NCBI RefSeq assembly: GCF_010093305.1
Contig: NZ_PDWS01000008.1
Span: forward strand, 1 to 64,000
DNA length: 64,000 bases
Direction: 5' to 3'
From: Pseudoxanthomonas sacheonensis
GTDB lineage: Bacteria > Pseudomonadota > Gammaproteobacteria > Xanthomonadales > Xanthomonadaceae
Under the pieces are notes generated by a model. It worked only from the letters and a program-made list of their open reading frames with translations, was not told the origin of the DNA and ran no database searches. The position numbers and the translations under genes were made by a program. Position 1 is the stretch's first letter. Each line of letters opens with the position of its first letter. This document shows positions 7,945 through 18,038 of this stretch, in pieces.

Positions 7945-8955
7945 ATGCGAGCGCCCCAGCACTTTCTCGACACCCAGGATTTCACATCGGACCAGCTGCT
8001 GCACCTCCTCGATCTGATCGAGCTTCTGAAACGCGCTGATCGGGCGGGAGCGTGTCCAAAACTCCTGGCAGGCGCTTCGCTCGGCATGATTTTCGAAGAA
8101 CCTTCGACCCGGACGAGGATTTCGTTCGAGGTGGCGATGACGAAGCTGGGCGGACACGCGCTCTATCTGCGTCCCGGCGAGATCCACATGGGCCAGCGCG
8201 AAAGCATCAGAGACACCGCGCGGGTTATCAGCCGCATGGTCGATGCCATAGAGGCGCGCACGCTGAAGCACCAGACCGTCCTTGATTTGGCCGCGGACTC
8301 GAAAGTCCCGGTCATCAACGGATTGACCGATTACAACCATCCCACCCAGGCATTGTGCGACGTCTTTACCATGAGGGAGCACAGCCAGTCCGGTACTCCG
8401 CTTTCCGATCTTCGCGTCGCCTTCATCGGCGACGCCACCAACGTCTGCTCCTCGCTGATGATGATCTGCACCCGCCTGGGCATGCACTTCGTCCATGCCG
8501 CTCCTGATCGCTATCAGGCACCGGCGTCCTGGCAGAAAGCCGCCGGCGCCAACGCCGACGCGTCGGGAGGATCGTTGACGGTCACCGACGATGTCCACTG
8601 GGCCGTTCGCGACGCGGATTTCGTCTACACCGATCTTTGGTGGTGGATAGGACAGGAAGAGGAAATTCCCGACCGCCGGCGCGCTTTCATGCCCGCGTAC
8701 CAGATCAACCGGGAACTGTTGGACAGGGCGCCGGCGCGCGCGAAGTTCATGCACTGTTTGCCTGCCTCGCGAGGGGTCGAGGTCACGGACGAGGTCATCG
8801 ATGGCCCGCGTTCCATCGTTTACCAGCAGTCGGAGAACCGGCTGCATACCGAAAAAGGACTGCTCGTCCACCTCCTCTATCCGCGCCTCAGACGGGCGTC
8901 CGCCGCACTGACCGCCTATCACGGCGGCCTGATAGAAGATTTCCTCAACCGCTGA
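7945..8955 (+). CDS. ptcA: Putrescine carbamoyltransferase
   Basis: Converts N-carbamoylputrescine and phosphate to putrescine and carbamoyl phosphate, the second step of agmatine fermentation. The protein (336 aa) has the transcarbamylase motifs STRTR (about 54-58), HPTQ (about 132-135) and HCLP (about 270-273). The ornithine-specific SMG loop is absent; in its place is YTDLWWWIG, which parallels the YTDVWYG of putrescine enzymes from lactic acid bacteria. The C-terminal half (ASRGVEVTDEVIDGPRSIVY) is also like PTCase. An in-frame GTG at 7933 is an alternative start; neither start has a strong ribosome site. First gene of ptcA-aguD-aguA-aguC. Confidence 0.88.
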   Translation: MRAPQHFLDTQDFTSDQLLHLLDLIELLKRADRAGACPKLLAGASLGMIFEEPSTRTRISFEVAMTKLGGHALYLRPGEIHMGQRESIRDTARVISRMVDAIEARTLKHQTVLDLAADSKVPVINGLTDYNHPTQALCDVFTMREHSQSGTPLSDLRVAFIGDATNVCSSLMMICTRLGMHFVHAAPDRYQAPASWQKAAGANADASGGSLTVTDDVHWAVRDADFVYTDLWWWIGQEEEIPDRRRAFMPAYQINRELLDRAPARAKFMHCLPASRGVEVTDEVIDGPRSIVYQQSENRLHTEKGLLVHLLYPRLRRASAALTAYHGGLIEDFLNR

Positions 8956-8970
8956 ATGCCGGAGACCGTC

Positions 8971-10389
8971 ATGGCCAGTTCCGCACCCGCCGTCGCCGTT
9001 CCATCTTCTGCCCGCTTCCGCAGGGTTTTGCGTGGTCTGGACATGACGCTGTTCACCGTCTGCGCGATCCTCATCGTCGATCAACTGGCCGCTTCGGCTG
9101 CGATAGGCGTGCAATCGATCTTCTGGTGGGTGCTGACGCTGCTGCTGTTCTTCATTCCCTATGGCCTGATCACCGCCGAACTCGGCAGTACTTATCCGGA
9201 AGAAGGCGGCATCTATGCCTGGGTCCGTCGCGCGTTCGGGCCAAGCTGGGCCAGCCGGACGGCATGGCTATGGTGGGTGAACGTCGCCTTCTGGATGCCG
9301 TCGGTCTACATCTTGTTCGCGGGAATCCTGGCCGAATTGTTGGCCCCGGACATGGGCTTGACGGCCAAGATCGCCATTACGCTGGCGCTCACCTGGCTCA
9401 CCGTTGGGATCAACATCTTGACCCTTAACGTGGGCAAATGGGTACCGAACATAGGTGCGGCGTTCAAGGTGATCATCATGCTGGCGATCGGGATAGGCGG
9501 AATCGTCTATGCCGCGCGCCATGGAGTGGCCAATCGATTCGACCTGGAATCGTTGCGCCCCAGCTGGGGAGCCAGCCTGGCCTTCCTGCCGGTGATCGTC
9601 TACAACTATCTCGGGTTCGAGCTGATGTCCGGCGCTGCCGAGGAAATGAAGGACCCGGGACGGGATGTGCCGCGGGCCATCATTCGCTCAGGCGCAATCA
9701 TCGCCTTCTTCTACATCTTCGCCACCGTCGGCATCCTGTTGGCGCTGCCGATCCAGGACATAGGCTTGATCACCGGGCTTCCGGATACTTTCCATCGCCT
9801 GTTCGGCGCTGGGGAAACGGGAGACGCCGCGGTCTATCTCCTCGGCGGCATGGCGCTCTACACCCTGATCGCCAACATGGTCACTTGGACCCTGGGCGCC
9901 AATCGCTCCGCGGCCGAAGCCTCCAGCCGCGGCGACCTTCCCGCAATTTTCGGAAAATTGCATGCGAAGTACCGCACGCCCGCCAGTTCGGCGATTCTTG
10001 GCGGCCTGCTAGGCAGCGCCATGCTGCTGGTCTACGCGGCGATGGCGAGCAGCGCCGAGGACCTGTTCTGGACCACCTTCGCATTTTCGTCCGTGGTCTT
10101 CCTGCTTCCTTATTTCCTCTTGTTCCTGGCGTTCCTGAAACTAAGGCACAGCGATACCGCAACGCCACGGCCCTACCGGGTGCCGGGCGGTTATGGCGTG
10201 GCCGTACTGCTGGCGACTATATGCATGGTCTTCATCCTGCAAGCCATCGTGTTCTTCGTCTATAAGCCAGGGGACTACGATCCGGACTATGTGCGGGCGG
10301 TGATCGGCGGCGTGGTGGCGACCTTGATCGTTGGAGAACTCCTGCTCCGCCGCGCCGATGCCGCGCGCAAAGGCCAGCCCCATGCCTAG
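8971..10389 (+). CDS. aguD: APC-family agmatine/putrescine antiporter
   Basis: Twelve-helix amino acid/polyamine permease of the APC superfamily (472 aa), starting with [20 protein letters not shown] and the conserved [14 protein letters not shown]. It is expected to exchange agmatine for putrescine in the inner membrane, so the pathway needs no net uptake energy. ATG 8971 is chosen for its GGAGA ribosome site five bases upstream; the ATG at 8956, directly after the ptcA stop, is also in frame. The exchange activity is inferred from its position in the operon; sequence alone only shows an APC permease. Confidence 0.82.
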   Translation: MASSAPAVAVPSSARFRRVLRGLDMTLFTVCAILIVDQLAASAAIGVQSIFWWVLTLLLFFIPYGLITAELGSTYPEEGGIYAWVRRAFGPSWASRTAWLWWVNVAFWMPSVYILFAGILAELLAPDMGLTAKIAITLALTWLTVGINILTLNVGKWVPNIGAAFKVIIMLAIGIGGIVYAARHGVANRFDLESLRPSWGASLAFLPVIVYNYLGFELMSGAAEEMKDPGRDVPRAIIRSGAIIAFFYIFATVGILLALPIQDIGLITGLPDTFHRLFGAGETGDAAVYLLGGMALYTLIANMVTWTLGANRSAAEASSRGDLPAIFGKLHAKYRTPASSAILGGLLGSAMLLVYAAMASSAEDLFWTTFAFSSVVFLLPYFLLFLAFLKLRHSDTATPRPYRVPGGYGVAVLLATICMVFILQAIVFFVYKPGDYDPDYVRAVIGGVVATLIVGELLLRRADAARKGQPHA

Positions 10390-11506
10390 ATTGCTCGCCA
10401 CTACTCCGCGCCAGGATGGGTTTCGCATGCCGGCCGAATGGGAGCCCCACCTGGGTTGCTGGATGCTATGGCCGGAACGGTCGGACAATTGGCGCAACGG
10501 CGCAGTGCCGGCCAAGCACGCTTTCGCGGCGGTCGCTGCAGCGATCGCGCGGGGCGAACCGGTCAGCGTCTGCGCTTCGCCTTCGCAGTACGTGGCCGCC
10601 CGTGAATTGCTGGATCCGGAAATCCGCGTCATCGAGATGACCAGCAACGATAGCTGGATCCGGGACTGCGGACCCACGTTCGTAGTCGATGGACAAGGGC
10701 GTGTGCGCGGCATCGACTGGAAATTCAACGCCTGGGGCGGCCTGTCCGGCGGCTTGTATTTTCCTTGGGACCAGGACGACCTGGTCGGGGAGAAAGTCCT
10801 GGAGCTGGAGAACGACGATCGCTACGCGCCCGATTTCGTACTGGAAGGCGGGTCTATCGACGTGGATGGCCAGGGTACGGTCCTCACCACCGAACAATGC
10901 CTGCTCAATCCCAACCGCAATCCTGGCATGGACCGCGCGCAGGTCGAACAGTACCTGCGGGATTATCTTGGCGCCAGCACCGTGCTATGGCTGGAGCAAG
11001 GCGTTTATCGCGACGAGACCAGTGGGCACATCGACAATTTCTGCCGTTTCGTCGCCCCGGGGGAGGTGATGCTGACATGGACCGACGACCCTTCCGATCC
11101 GCAGCACGCCATTTCATGCGCAGCGCTCGAACGTTTGCGCGGGATGCGCGACGCGCGCGGGCGCGCGCTCACGGTGCACAAGCTGCACCAGCCGGCACCC
11201 GTGCTGATCAGCGCGGAGGAAGCGGCGGGTGTCGAGAAAGTGCATGGAACGTTGCCGCGCAGCGCGGGCGACCGGCTGGCCGCTTCGTACGTGAACTGCT
11301 ATATCGCCAACGACGTAGTGGTGATGCCGTGCTTCGATGATGCGCAGGATGAATGTGCACGGCGAACGCTGGCGCGGCTGTTCCCGACGCGTCGCATCGT
11401 GATGGTGTCCGGCCGCGAAATCCTTCTGGGTGGCGGCAACATCCATTGCATCACCCAGCAGCAACCCTTGGGTAACCGCCGGCCGCCTATAGCGCGGGCG
11501 GCGTAG
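10382..11506 (+). CDS. aguA: Agmatine deiminase
   Basis: Hydrolyses agmatine to N-carbamoylputrescine and ammonia; a guanidine-modifying enzyme of the peptidylarginine-deiminase fold (374 aa). Diagnostic motifs are [15 protein letters not shown] (about 89-103), [24 protein letters not shown] with the catalytic His, and the C-terminal [13 protein letters not shown], where the cysteine (about 356) is the nucleophile. The ATG at 10382 overlaps the end of aguD by eight bases; longer in-frame starts inside aguD are unlikely. All catalytic positions look intact. Confidence 0.95.
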   Translation: MPRLLATTPRQDGFRMPAEWEPHLGCWMLWPERSDNWRNGAVPAKHAFAAVAAAIARGEPVSVCASPSQYVAARELLDPEIRVIEMTSNDSWIRDCGPTFVVDGQGRVRGIDWKFNAWGGLSGGLYFPWDQDDLVGEKVLELENDDRYAPDFVLEGGSIDVDGQGTVLTTEQCLLNPNRNPGMDRAQVEQYLRDYLGASTVLWLEQGVYRDETSGHIDNFCRFVAPGEVMLTWTDDPSDPQHAISCAALERLRGMRDARGRALTVHKLHQPAPVLISAEEAAGVEKVHGTLPRSAGDRLAASYVNCYIANDVVVMPCFDDAQDECARRTLARLFPTRRIVMVSGREILLGGGNIHCITQQQPLGNRRPPIARAA

Positions 11507-11509
11507 TCC

Positions 11510-12412
11510 GTGCGCCTGGTGATAGCGCTCGGCGGCAATGCGCTGCTCAAGCGTGGGGAGCCGCTGACAGCGGAAAACCAGAAGCGCAACATGCAGGCCG
11601 CCGCGCAGTCGTTGGCCCATGCCTGCGATGGGAACGAAGTCGCGCTGGTGCACGGTAACGGCCCGCAGGTCGGCCTGCTGGCCCTCGAAGCCGAGGCCTA
11701 CCGGGGCGTTCCTCCCTATCCCCTCGACCTGCTGGGCGCCGAATCGCAGGGCATGATCGGCTACGTGATCGCGCAAGCGTTGCGCAATGAGCGCCCGCAG
11801 CGCGAGATCGCCGCTCTGCTTACCCGGATTCGGGTGGATCCCGGAGATTCCGCCTTCGAACATCCCACAAAGCCCATCGGACCGGTTTACGGCGCGCTCG
11901 AGGCCGAATCCTTGCGCGCGGCGCACGGTTGGTCTTTCGCTGCCGATGGCGACGGCATGCGCAGAGTGGTGGCTTCGCCGCGTCCTGTCGAAATTATCGA
12001 ACTGCCGGTAATCGGACGCCTGATGGATGCAGGCGTGGTCACGGTCTGCGCCGGCGGTGGCGGCATTCCGGTTCGAGCGTTGCCGGGCGGCGCACACGAT
12101 GGAATCGAAGCGGTCATCGACAAGGACTTGGCCGCGGCGCTGCTGGCACAGCGGCTCAGGGCAGAGCGCCTGGTGATCCTGACGGACGTGGATGCGGTCT
12201 ATCTGGGTTGGCGGACGGCCAGACAACAGCCATTGCGCAGGATCCGCGCCGCAGATCTGCAGCTGCACTGTTTTGCAGAGGGTTCCATGGCGCCTAAAGT
12301 GGAAGCCGCCTGCCAGTTCGCCCTCGATACCGGTCGACCGGCGGTGATCGGCGCTTTGTCGCAAGCGTTTGCGGTTGTGGCGGGCGAAGCGGGGACGGAG
12401 GTGCTGCCATGA
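11510..12412 (+). CDS. aguC: Carbamate kinase (agmatine pathway)
   Basis: Last enzyme of the pathway: carbamoyl phosphate plus ADP gives ATP, CO2 and ammonia. The 300-residue protein has the amino-acid-kinase motifs ALGGNAL, VHGNGPQVG, the Gly-rich CAGGGGIPV, VIDKDLAAALLA, LTDVDAVYLGW and FAEGSMAPKVEAA, all typical of ArcC/AguC. It starts with GTG three bases after the aguA stop, so it is surely co-transcribed. No arginine deiminase or ornithine carbamoyltransferase gene is near, which assigns it to agmatine rather than arginine. Confidence 0.93.
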   Translation: MRLVIALGGNALLKRGEPLTAENQKRNMQAAAQSLAHACDGNEVALVHGNGPQVGLLALEAEAYRGVPPYPLDLLGAESQGMIGYVIAQALRNERPQREIAALLTRIRVDPGDSAFEHPTKPIGPVYGALEAESLRAAHGWSFAADGDGMRRVVASPRPVEIIELPVIGRLMDAGVVTVCAGGGGIPVRALPGGAHDGIEAVIDKDLAAALLAQRLRAERLVILTDVDAVYLGWRTARQQPLRRIRAADLQLHCFAEGSMAPKVEAACQFALDTGRPAVIGALSQAFAVVAGEAGTEVLP

Positions 12413-12534
12413 CCGGCCAGCGCCGACAGTACGGGCAGTGCACGGGAGTCTGAAAATCGCCCGCGAACCCGATGCTGGACGAGCTGCAGTTCAGCGTCAG
12501 GATCAACGCGTCCGGATGGAGCGGAGGCACGCGA

Positions 12535-13986
12535 TCACGGCGGATTGTCCCGGTAATGACGCGCAGCCAGTACCGCGATCGCGCAGGAAGCGATCCGCGA
12601 TTGACTCGAATCGGCCCGGCTGACCAGCACGATCGGCACCTTGGCGCCGAGCGCGATGCCGGCGCTGCCCGCACCGCCAAGGTATTCGAGTTGCTTGGCC
12701 AGCAGGTTGCCGCTTTCCAGGTCCGGCACCACCAGCACATCGGCCTGGCCGGCGACCGGCGAATCGATGCCCTTGATCCTGGCCGCCGCAACGGAAACCG
12801 CGTTGTCGAACGCCAGCGGTCCGTCCAGCACGCCGCCGGTAATCTGGCCGCGGTCGGCCATCTTGCACAGCGCGGCGGCATCCAGCGTCGCCGGCATCCG
12901 TGGATTGACCGTCTCCACCGCCGCCAGGATCGCCACCCGCGGCACAGCCACGCCGATCATGTGCGCCAGGTCGATCGCGTTGCGGACGATATCGGCCTTC
13001 GCGTCCAGGTCCGGCGCGATGTTGATCGCGGCGTCGGTAATGATGAACGGGCGCGGATACGACGGCGTCTGCATCAGGAAACAATGGCTCACCCGGCGCT
13101 TGGTGCGCAGGCCGCTATCGGAAGCGACGACCGCCGCCATCAGTTCATCGGTATGCAGGCTTCCTTTCATCAGAGCCTCCACTCCGCCTGCTGCGGCGAT
13201 CGCGACGGCACGGGCGGCCGCGGCGTGGCTGTGCGCGACATCCTCGATCGCGACGGCGGTCAGGTCGAGATGCGCCGCGGCTGCCACCGCTTCCAGTCTG
13301 GCTCGCGGCGCCACCAGCAGAGGCTCGATCAGTCCGGCGTCGTGTGCGTCCAGCGCGCCTTTCAGGCTGATCTCGTCGCAGGGATGCACGACGGCGACCT
13401 TGATCGCGCCCAGCGGGCGCACGTGATCCAGCAGCAGAGCCACACCGCCATGGCCGGGGCTGAGCCGCACGTCCGGCAGCACGCTGCGCGGGCGCTCGAT
13501 ACCTTCGACTGGCGCGATTACCTTCGCCTCGCCCTCGATGGCCGTTGCACCATCCTGGTTGATGCAGGCGCAGGCCAGGGTCAGGCGCTTGCTGGCTTCG
13601 TCGCGTTCGGTCACGGTCACGCTGATCGTCAGTGTGTCGCCGATCCGCACCGGCGCCAGGAACCTGAGCGTCTGCTCGAGATACAGCGTGCCGGGACCGG
13701 GCAGCCGCGTGCCCAGCACCGCTGAAATCAGTGCGCCGCCCCACATGCCGTGGGCGATCACGCCATGGAACCGGGTCGAAGCGGCGAACGCCGGGTCAAG
13801 ATGCTGCGGATTGACATCGCCGGACAGCACTGCGAACAGTTGGATGTCCTCGGCGGTCAGCGTGCGCTCGATCGCCGCGGTGTCGCCGAGGCGGATCTCA
13901 TCGAAGGTGCGGTTGCGGATGAGGCGCAGGCTGTCGCCGCCGCGGGGCATGGCTGCATTGGCCGGGTTTCGCATGGGTTTCTCCAT
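12535..13986 (-). CDS. Bifunctional MaoC enoyl-CoA hydratase / phosphate acyltransferase
   Basis: A fused protein of about 483 aa. The N-terminal about 160 residues form a MaoC-like hot-dog domain (FAVLSGDVNPQHLDPAFA and FHGVIAHGMWGGALIS carry the hydratase signature). The remaining about 310 residues are a phosphate acetyl/butyryltransferase (HSHAAAARAVAIAAAGGVEA, then VVPDLESGNLLAKQLEYLGG). Such fusions produce acyl phosphates for acetate kinase and are found in low-oxygen gene sets of pseudomonads and relatives. Acetate kinase is not in the window. The start is ATG 13986 or, with GGAG six bases ahead, ATG 13974. It is convergent with aguC. Confidence 0.87.
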   Translation of the reverse strand: MEKPMRNPANAAMPRGGDSLRLIRNRTFDEIRLGDTAAIERTLTAEDIQLFAVLSGDVNPQHLDPAFAASTRFHGVIAHGMWGGALISAVLGTRLPGPGTLYLEQTLRFLAPVRIGDTLTISVTVTERDEASKRLTLACACINQDGATAIEGEAKVIAPVEGIERPRSVLPDVRLSPGHGGVALLLDHVRPLGAIKVAVVHPCDEISLKGALDAHDAGLIEPLLVAPRARLEAVAAAAHLDLTAVAIEDVAHSHAAAARAVAIAAAGGVEALMKGSLHTDELMAAVVASDSGLRTKRRVSHCFLMQTPSYPRPFIITDAAINIAPDLDAKADIVRNAIDLAHMIGVAVPRVAILAAVETVNPRMPATLDAAALCKMADRGQITGGVLDGPLAFDNAVSVAAARIKGIDSPVAGQADVLVVPDLESGNLLAKQLEYLGGAGSAGIALGAKVPIVLVSRADSSQSRIASCAIAVLAARHYRDNPP

Positions 13987-14181
13987 CACTGGCAATCCTC
14001 GATCTTGCAGAACGATGCGCGGCCGCCTGATGCGGACCATCCCCCTCGGCGCTCTTGCGACGGCCGTACCGCGCGCAACCGCGACTGCTTCGCGGCTTCG
14101 CCCGGTTCGAGCGAAGGCATCGCATCGTTCAACAAGACACTCTTGCGGTTTCGGTTCGGCATGGTCATTCGTGGACTCGCT

Positions 14182-15309
14182 TCATGCCATCTGTCCGATG
14201 GTTCTGCGGAAGCGGGTCAGTGCGACGACGAAGAAGACGGCGCCGATAGCGGCGATGGCCAGGAATTGCGGCCATACCACTTCCATGCCGGCGCCACGAT
14301 AGAGAATGGCCTGCGAGGCGGAAACGAAATGGGTGGTAGGTGCGGCCAGCATCAGATTCTGGACCAGCTCAGGCATGCTCTCGCGCGGGGTCGATCCGCC
14401 CGAAAGCATCTGCAGCGGCAGCATCGTCAGTATCAACAGCAGCGCGAACTGCGGCATCGAGCGCGCCAGCGTGGCCATGAAGATGCCCATGGACGTGGTG
14501 GCGAACAGGTGCAGCGCGGCACAGGCCAGAAACAGCGCGACCGAGCCGTCTATCACGACCTCCAACGCGCCCTGGACGATGAAGGCCAGCGACAAGGCTG
14601 CGGCCAGCAACACCACCAGACCCATCGACCAGGCCTTGGCCAGCATGATCTCGACCGGGGCGACCGGCATCACCAGCAAGTGCTCGATGGTGCCGTGCTC
14701 GCGTTCGCGGATCAGCGCCGCACCGGCCAACAGGATCGACAGCATGGTGACATTGTCGATGATCTCCACCAATGCGCCGAACCAACTGGGGTCCAGCGTG
14801 GGATTGAAGCGCGCGCGCAGAACCAGATCCACTTGCGCGCTGTCGGTGCCGCGATAGTGCCGCACGAACTCGTCGACCTCGCCCAGCACGATCTGCTGGA
14901 CGTAGCCGCTGCCGGTGAACGCCTGGCTCATGCGGGTGGCGTCGACGTTGAGCTGGGCCGTCGGTGTGCGGCCGGCCAGCACGTCGCGCTGGAAATTCGG
15001 GGGGATATCCAGCACGAAGGTGAAATCGCCGGCATCCAACCCGGCGTCGACTTCGGCCAGCGAGACCATCGCCGGCGCGACGAAGTGCGGCGGATAGAAG
15101 CCGGATGCGATGCGCGCCGACAATGGCGAGCCGTCCTCGTCTACGATCGCGATCGGCGCCTTGTTCAGCGTCTCCGGTACCGCCGTGGCCGCGCTGTAGA
15201 CCGAGGCGGTGAACAGGAACACCACCAGCGCCCCCAGCATCGGTTCGCGCCACAGCCCCCACAGTTCCTTGATGCCGAGGCGGTAGATGTTGGCGGCGCG
15301 ACGCAGCAT
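14182..15309 (-). CDS. yhhJ: ABC-2 type permease, YhhJ-like
   Basis: Inner-membrane permease of 375 aa with one N-terminal helix, a large periplasmic domain (about 50-175) and five C-terminal helices, as in the ABC-2/YhhJ family. The segments AGAALIREREHGTIEHLLVM and LPLQMLSGGSTPRESMPEL are typical. It follows the RbbA-like gene with a two-base gap and should form the second half-permease of an efflux complex with it and the HlyD-type protein. The substrate is not known. Confidence 0.87.
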   Translation of the reverse strand: MLRRAANIYRLGIKELWGLWREPMLGALVVFLFTASVYSAATAVPETLNKAPIAIVDEDGSPLSARIASGFYPPHFVAPAMVSLAEVDAGLDAGDFTFVLDIPPNFQRDVLAGRTPTAQLNVDATRMSQAFTGSGYVQQIVLGEVDEFVRHYRGTDSAQVDLVLRARFNPTLDPSWFGALVEIIDNVTMLSILLAGAALIREREHGTIEHLLVMPVAPVEIMLAKAWSMGLVVLLAAALSLAFIVQGALEVVIDGSVALFLACAALHLFATTSMGIFMATLARSMPQFALLLILTMLPLQMLSGGSTPRESMPELVQNLMLAAPTTHFVSASQAILYRGAGMEVVWPQFLAIAAIGAVFFVVALTRFRRTIGQMA

Positions 15310-15311
15310 GC

Positions 15312-18038
15312 TCAGTCGCCCTGCTTCTTCAGCAGCGCTATCGCCAGCGCCAGTATCGCCGGTGCGGTCAACAGCAGCGGCCAGAACGAGGAGGCCAGAT
15401 CGCCGAACTCCAACGCCTTGTTGAATACCCCGCGGCTGATGGTCATGAAGTGCGTGGCCGGATACACCCGGCCGATCAGCGCACCGACGCCCTCGAGCGA
15501 GGACACCGGATCGATCATGCCGGAGTACTGGACCACCGGAATCAGGGTGCCGATCATGGTCACGAAGATCGCTGCGACCTGGCTGCGGGTGAAGCTCGAC
15601 GCCAGCAGGCCCAAACCGGTGGCGCAGACCGTATACGCCAGCGCGGCCGCCGCCAGCGTGGCGAAGCTGCCGGTGATCGGCACGCCGAACACCGTCACCG
15701 CCAACAGCGTCATCAGCAGGAAATTGAGCATCGCCAGCGCGATGTAGGGCATCTGTTTGCCGAGCAGGAATTCGCTGCGGGTGACCGGGGTGGCGTAGAG
15801 ATTGACGATAGAGCCCAGCTCTTTTTCGCGCACCACCGATAGTGCGGCCAGCATCGCTGGAATCATCATCAGCAGCATCGGGATCACCGCCGGCACCATC
15901 GACGGCAGGCTTCTGACATCAGGGTTGTAGCGGAAGCGGGTCTCGACCGCGGCGGCGCCGACGGCCGCCTCCTGCCCGAGCCGGTGCCGGGCGACATCGA
16001 TCAGCCAGGCCCGATGCATGCCCTGTACGTAACCCTGCACGGTTTCGGCGCGGCTCGGCATCGCGCCGTCGATCCAGGCACCGACCTGTACTTCGTTGCC
16101 GCGTTGCAAATCGCGCGCGAAGCCGGGCGGGATCTCCAGCGCCAGCGCCAGTTCGCCCTTGCGCATGCGCCGGTCCAGCTCTGCATAGTCGGCCAGCGGC
16201 GGACGTTCGATGAAATAGCGCGAGCCGGACAGGTTCAACGCATAGTTGCGGCTGAGCATGGTCTGGTCGCGATCGAGCACGGCGAAGTTCAGGTCCTCCA
16301 CGTCCATGCTGATGCCGTAGGCCATGATGAACATCAGGATCAGGCTGCCGGCCAGCGCCAACGTCGCACGCACAGGGTCGCGACGCAGTTCCAGGGTTTC
16401 GCGCAGCGCATAGCTGCCGGCGCGGCGCGGATCGAAGCGCCGCCGCACCGCGCCGGCGGCGGTTTCTGCCCAGATGTTCGTGGCCGATTCTTCGCCGCGC
16501 GCGCCGGAATCCTCCAGATAGCCGATGAAGGCCTGTTCGAGGGTTGCCGCGCCGCGCCGGCGAGTCAGTTCGGCCGGGGTGCCGCTGGCCAGCACGCAGC
16601 CGGCATGCATCAGCGAGATGCGGTCGCAGCGCTCGGCCTCGTTCATGAAATGGGTGGAGACGAAGATGGTCACCCGATCGTTGCGCGCCAGTTCGATCAT
16701 CAACCGCCAGAAGCCGTCGCGCGCGACCGGGTCCACGCCGGAGGTCGGCTCGTCCAGGATCAGCAGCTCCGGTTTGTGCACCATCGCCACCGCCAGCGAC
16801 AATCGCTGGCGCATGCCCAGCGGCAGACTGTCCGGCAGCGCATCCAATACCGACTCCAGGCCGAAGCGCTGCGTCATCTCGCCAACCCGCGCGGGAATGG
16901 CCGCTTCCGGCACCTGGAACAAGCGCGCGTGCAGCACCAGGTTCTGATGCACGGTCAATTCGGTGTAGAGCGAGAACGCCTGCGACATGTAGCCGACACG
17001 GCGGCGCGTGGCGATGTCCCTCGGGTCGATCTGCTGGCCGAACAGCCATGCCTGGCCGGCGCTGGCCGGCAGCAGGCCGGTCAGCATCTTCATGGTGGTG
17101 GTCTTGCCGCAACCGTTGGAACCGAGGAAGCCGAAGATCTCGCCGCGCCGGATCCGCAGGTCCACGTCTTGCACGGCGACGAAATCGCCGAAGCGCATGG
17201 TCAGGCCCTTGGCTTCGATCGCCACGCTCTCGTCGCCATCCTGCAACGGTGGAATGGCGATCGCGTGGTGGCCGCGGCGCTTTTCCTCCGGCAACAGCGC
17301 GACGAACGCAGCCTCCAGCGATTGGCAGCCGGTCTGCGCCAGCAACTGCGCCGGAGAACCGCTGGCGAGTACCCGGCCCGCGTCCATCGCCACCAGCCAG
17401 TCGAAACGCTGCGCCTCATCCATGTAGGCGGTGGCGACGATCACCGACGTGGCCGGACGTGCGCGGCGGATGCGTGCGATAAGCTCCCAGAATTGCGCGC
17501 GAGCGAGCGGGTCGACACCGGTGGTCGGCTCATCCAGGATCAGCAGATCCGGGTCGTGGATCAGCGCGCAACACAAGCCCAGCTTCTGCTTCATGCCCCC
17601 GGACAACTTGCCGACCGGACGCTGCAGGAACGGATACAGGCCGGTGCTGCGGGTCAGCTCGTCGATGCGGCGGCGGCGTTCGCTGGCGGCATGGCCGAAC
17701 AGGCGGCCGAAAAACTGCAGGTTCTCTTCCACCGACAGAGTCGGATACAGGTTTCTGCCCAAACCCTGCGGCATGTAGGCGATGCGCGGGCAGACCCGGT
17801 CACGGTGACGGCGGCTGGCCATGTCGCCGCCGAGTACGTGTACGTGGCCCTCGCGGATCCGACGCGCGCCTGCGACCAGCGCCAGCAAGCTGGATTTGCC
17901 CACCCCGTCGGGGCCGATCAACCCGGCCATGCACCCTCCGGGAATCTCCAGGTTGATTCCGCACAGCGCTGCCGTCTTGCCGTAACGCAGACCGACGCCC
18001 GCAAGACGCGCGACGGGTGCGGGCGTGGCGCCGCTCAT
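15312..18038 (-). CDS. rbbA: RbbA-like double ABC ATPase fused to ABC-2 permease
   Basis: A 908-residue fusion: two ATP-binding cassettes followed by an ABC-2 permease domain (from about residue 540). The first cassette has Walker [10 protein letters not shown] (about 42-50), signature LSGGM and Walker [14 protein letters not shown]. The second has GSNGCGKTT (about 306-314) and [13 protein letters not shown], but its signature is LPLGM instead of LSGGQ. The permease ends with [21 protein letters not shown]. coli RbbA (YhiH) has the same layout and has been described as ribosome-associated, although the family looks like a transporter. Its ATG overlaps the end of the HlyD-type gene. Confidence 0.9.
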   Translation of the reverse strand: MSGATPAPVARLAGVGLRYGKTAALCGINLEIPGGCMAGLIGPDGVGKSSLLALVAGARRIREGHVHVLGGDMASRRHRDRVCPRIAYMPQGLGRNLYPTLSVEENLQFFGRLFGHAASERRRRIDELTRSTGLYPFLQRPVGKLSGGMKQKLGLCCALIHDPDLLILDEPTTGVDPLARAQFWELIARIRRARPATSVIVATAYMDEAQRFDWLVAMDAGRVLASGSPAQLLAQTGCQSLEAAFVALLPEEKRRGHHAIAIPPLQDGDESVAIEAKGLTMRFGDFVAVQDVDLRIRRGEIFGFLGSNGCGKTTTMKMLTGLLPASAGQAWLFGQQIDPRDIATRRRVGYMSQAFSLYTELTVHQNLVLHARLFQVPEAAIPARVGEMTQRFGLESVLDALPDSLPLGMRQRLSLAVAMVHKPELLILDEPTSGVDPVARDGFWRLMIELARNDRVTIFVSTHFMNEAERCDRISLMHAGCVLASGTPAELTRRRGAATLEQAFIGYLEDSGARGEESATNIWAETAAGAVRRRFDPRRAGSYALRETLELRRDPVRATLALAGSLILMFIMAYGISMDVEDLNFAVLDRDQTMLSRNYALNLSGSRYFIERPPLADYAELDRRMRKGELALALEIPPGFARDLQRGNEVQVGAWIDGAMPSRAETVQGYVQGMHRAWLIDVARHRLGQEAAVGAAAVETRFRYNPDVRSLPSMVPAVIPMLLMMIPAMLAALSVVREKELGSIVNLYATPVTRSEFLLGKQMPYIALAMLNFLLMTLLAVTVFGVPITGSFATLAAAALAYTVCATGLGLLASSFTRSQVAAIFVTMIGTLIPVVQYSGMIDPVSSLEGVGALIGRVYPATHFMTISRGVFNKALEFGDLASSFWPLLLTAPAILALAIALLKKQGD

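Noticed and set aside
11510-12412. Assignment of the kinase to an arginine deiminase (arc) operon
   Set aside because: No arcA is present, and the transcarbamylase lacks the ornithine SMG loop; agmatine deiminase is adjacent.
12472-15747. Two long plus-strand frames (417 and 665 aa)
   Set aside because: They are antisense to the MaoC/Pta fusion and the ABC permeases and carry no recognisable motifs.
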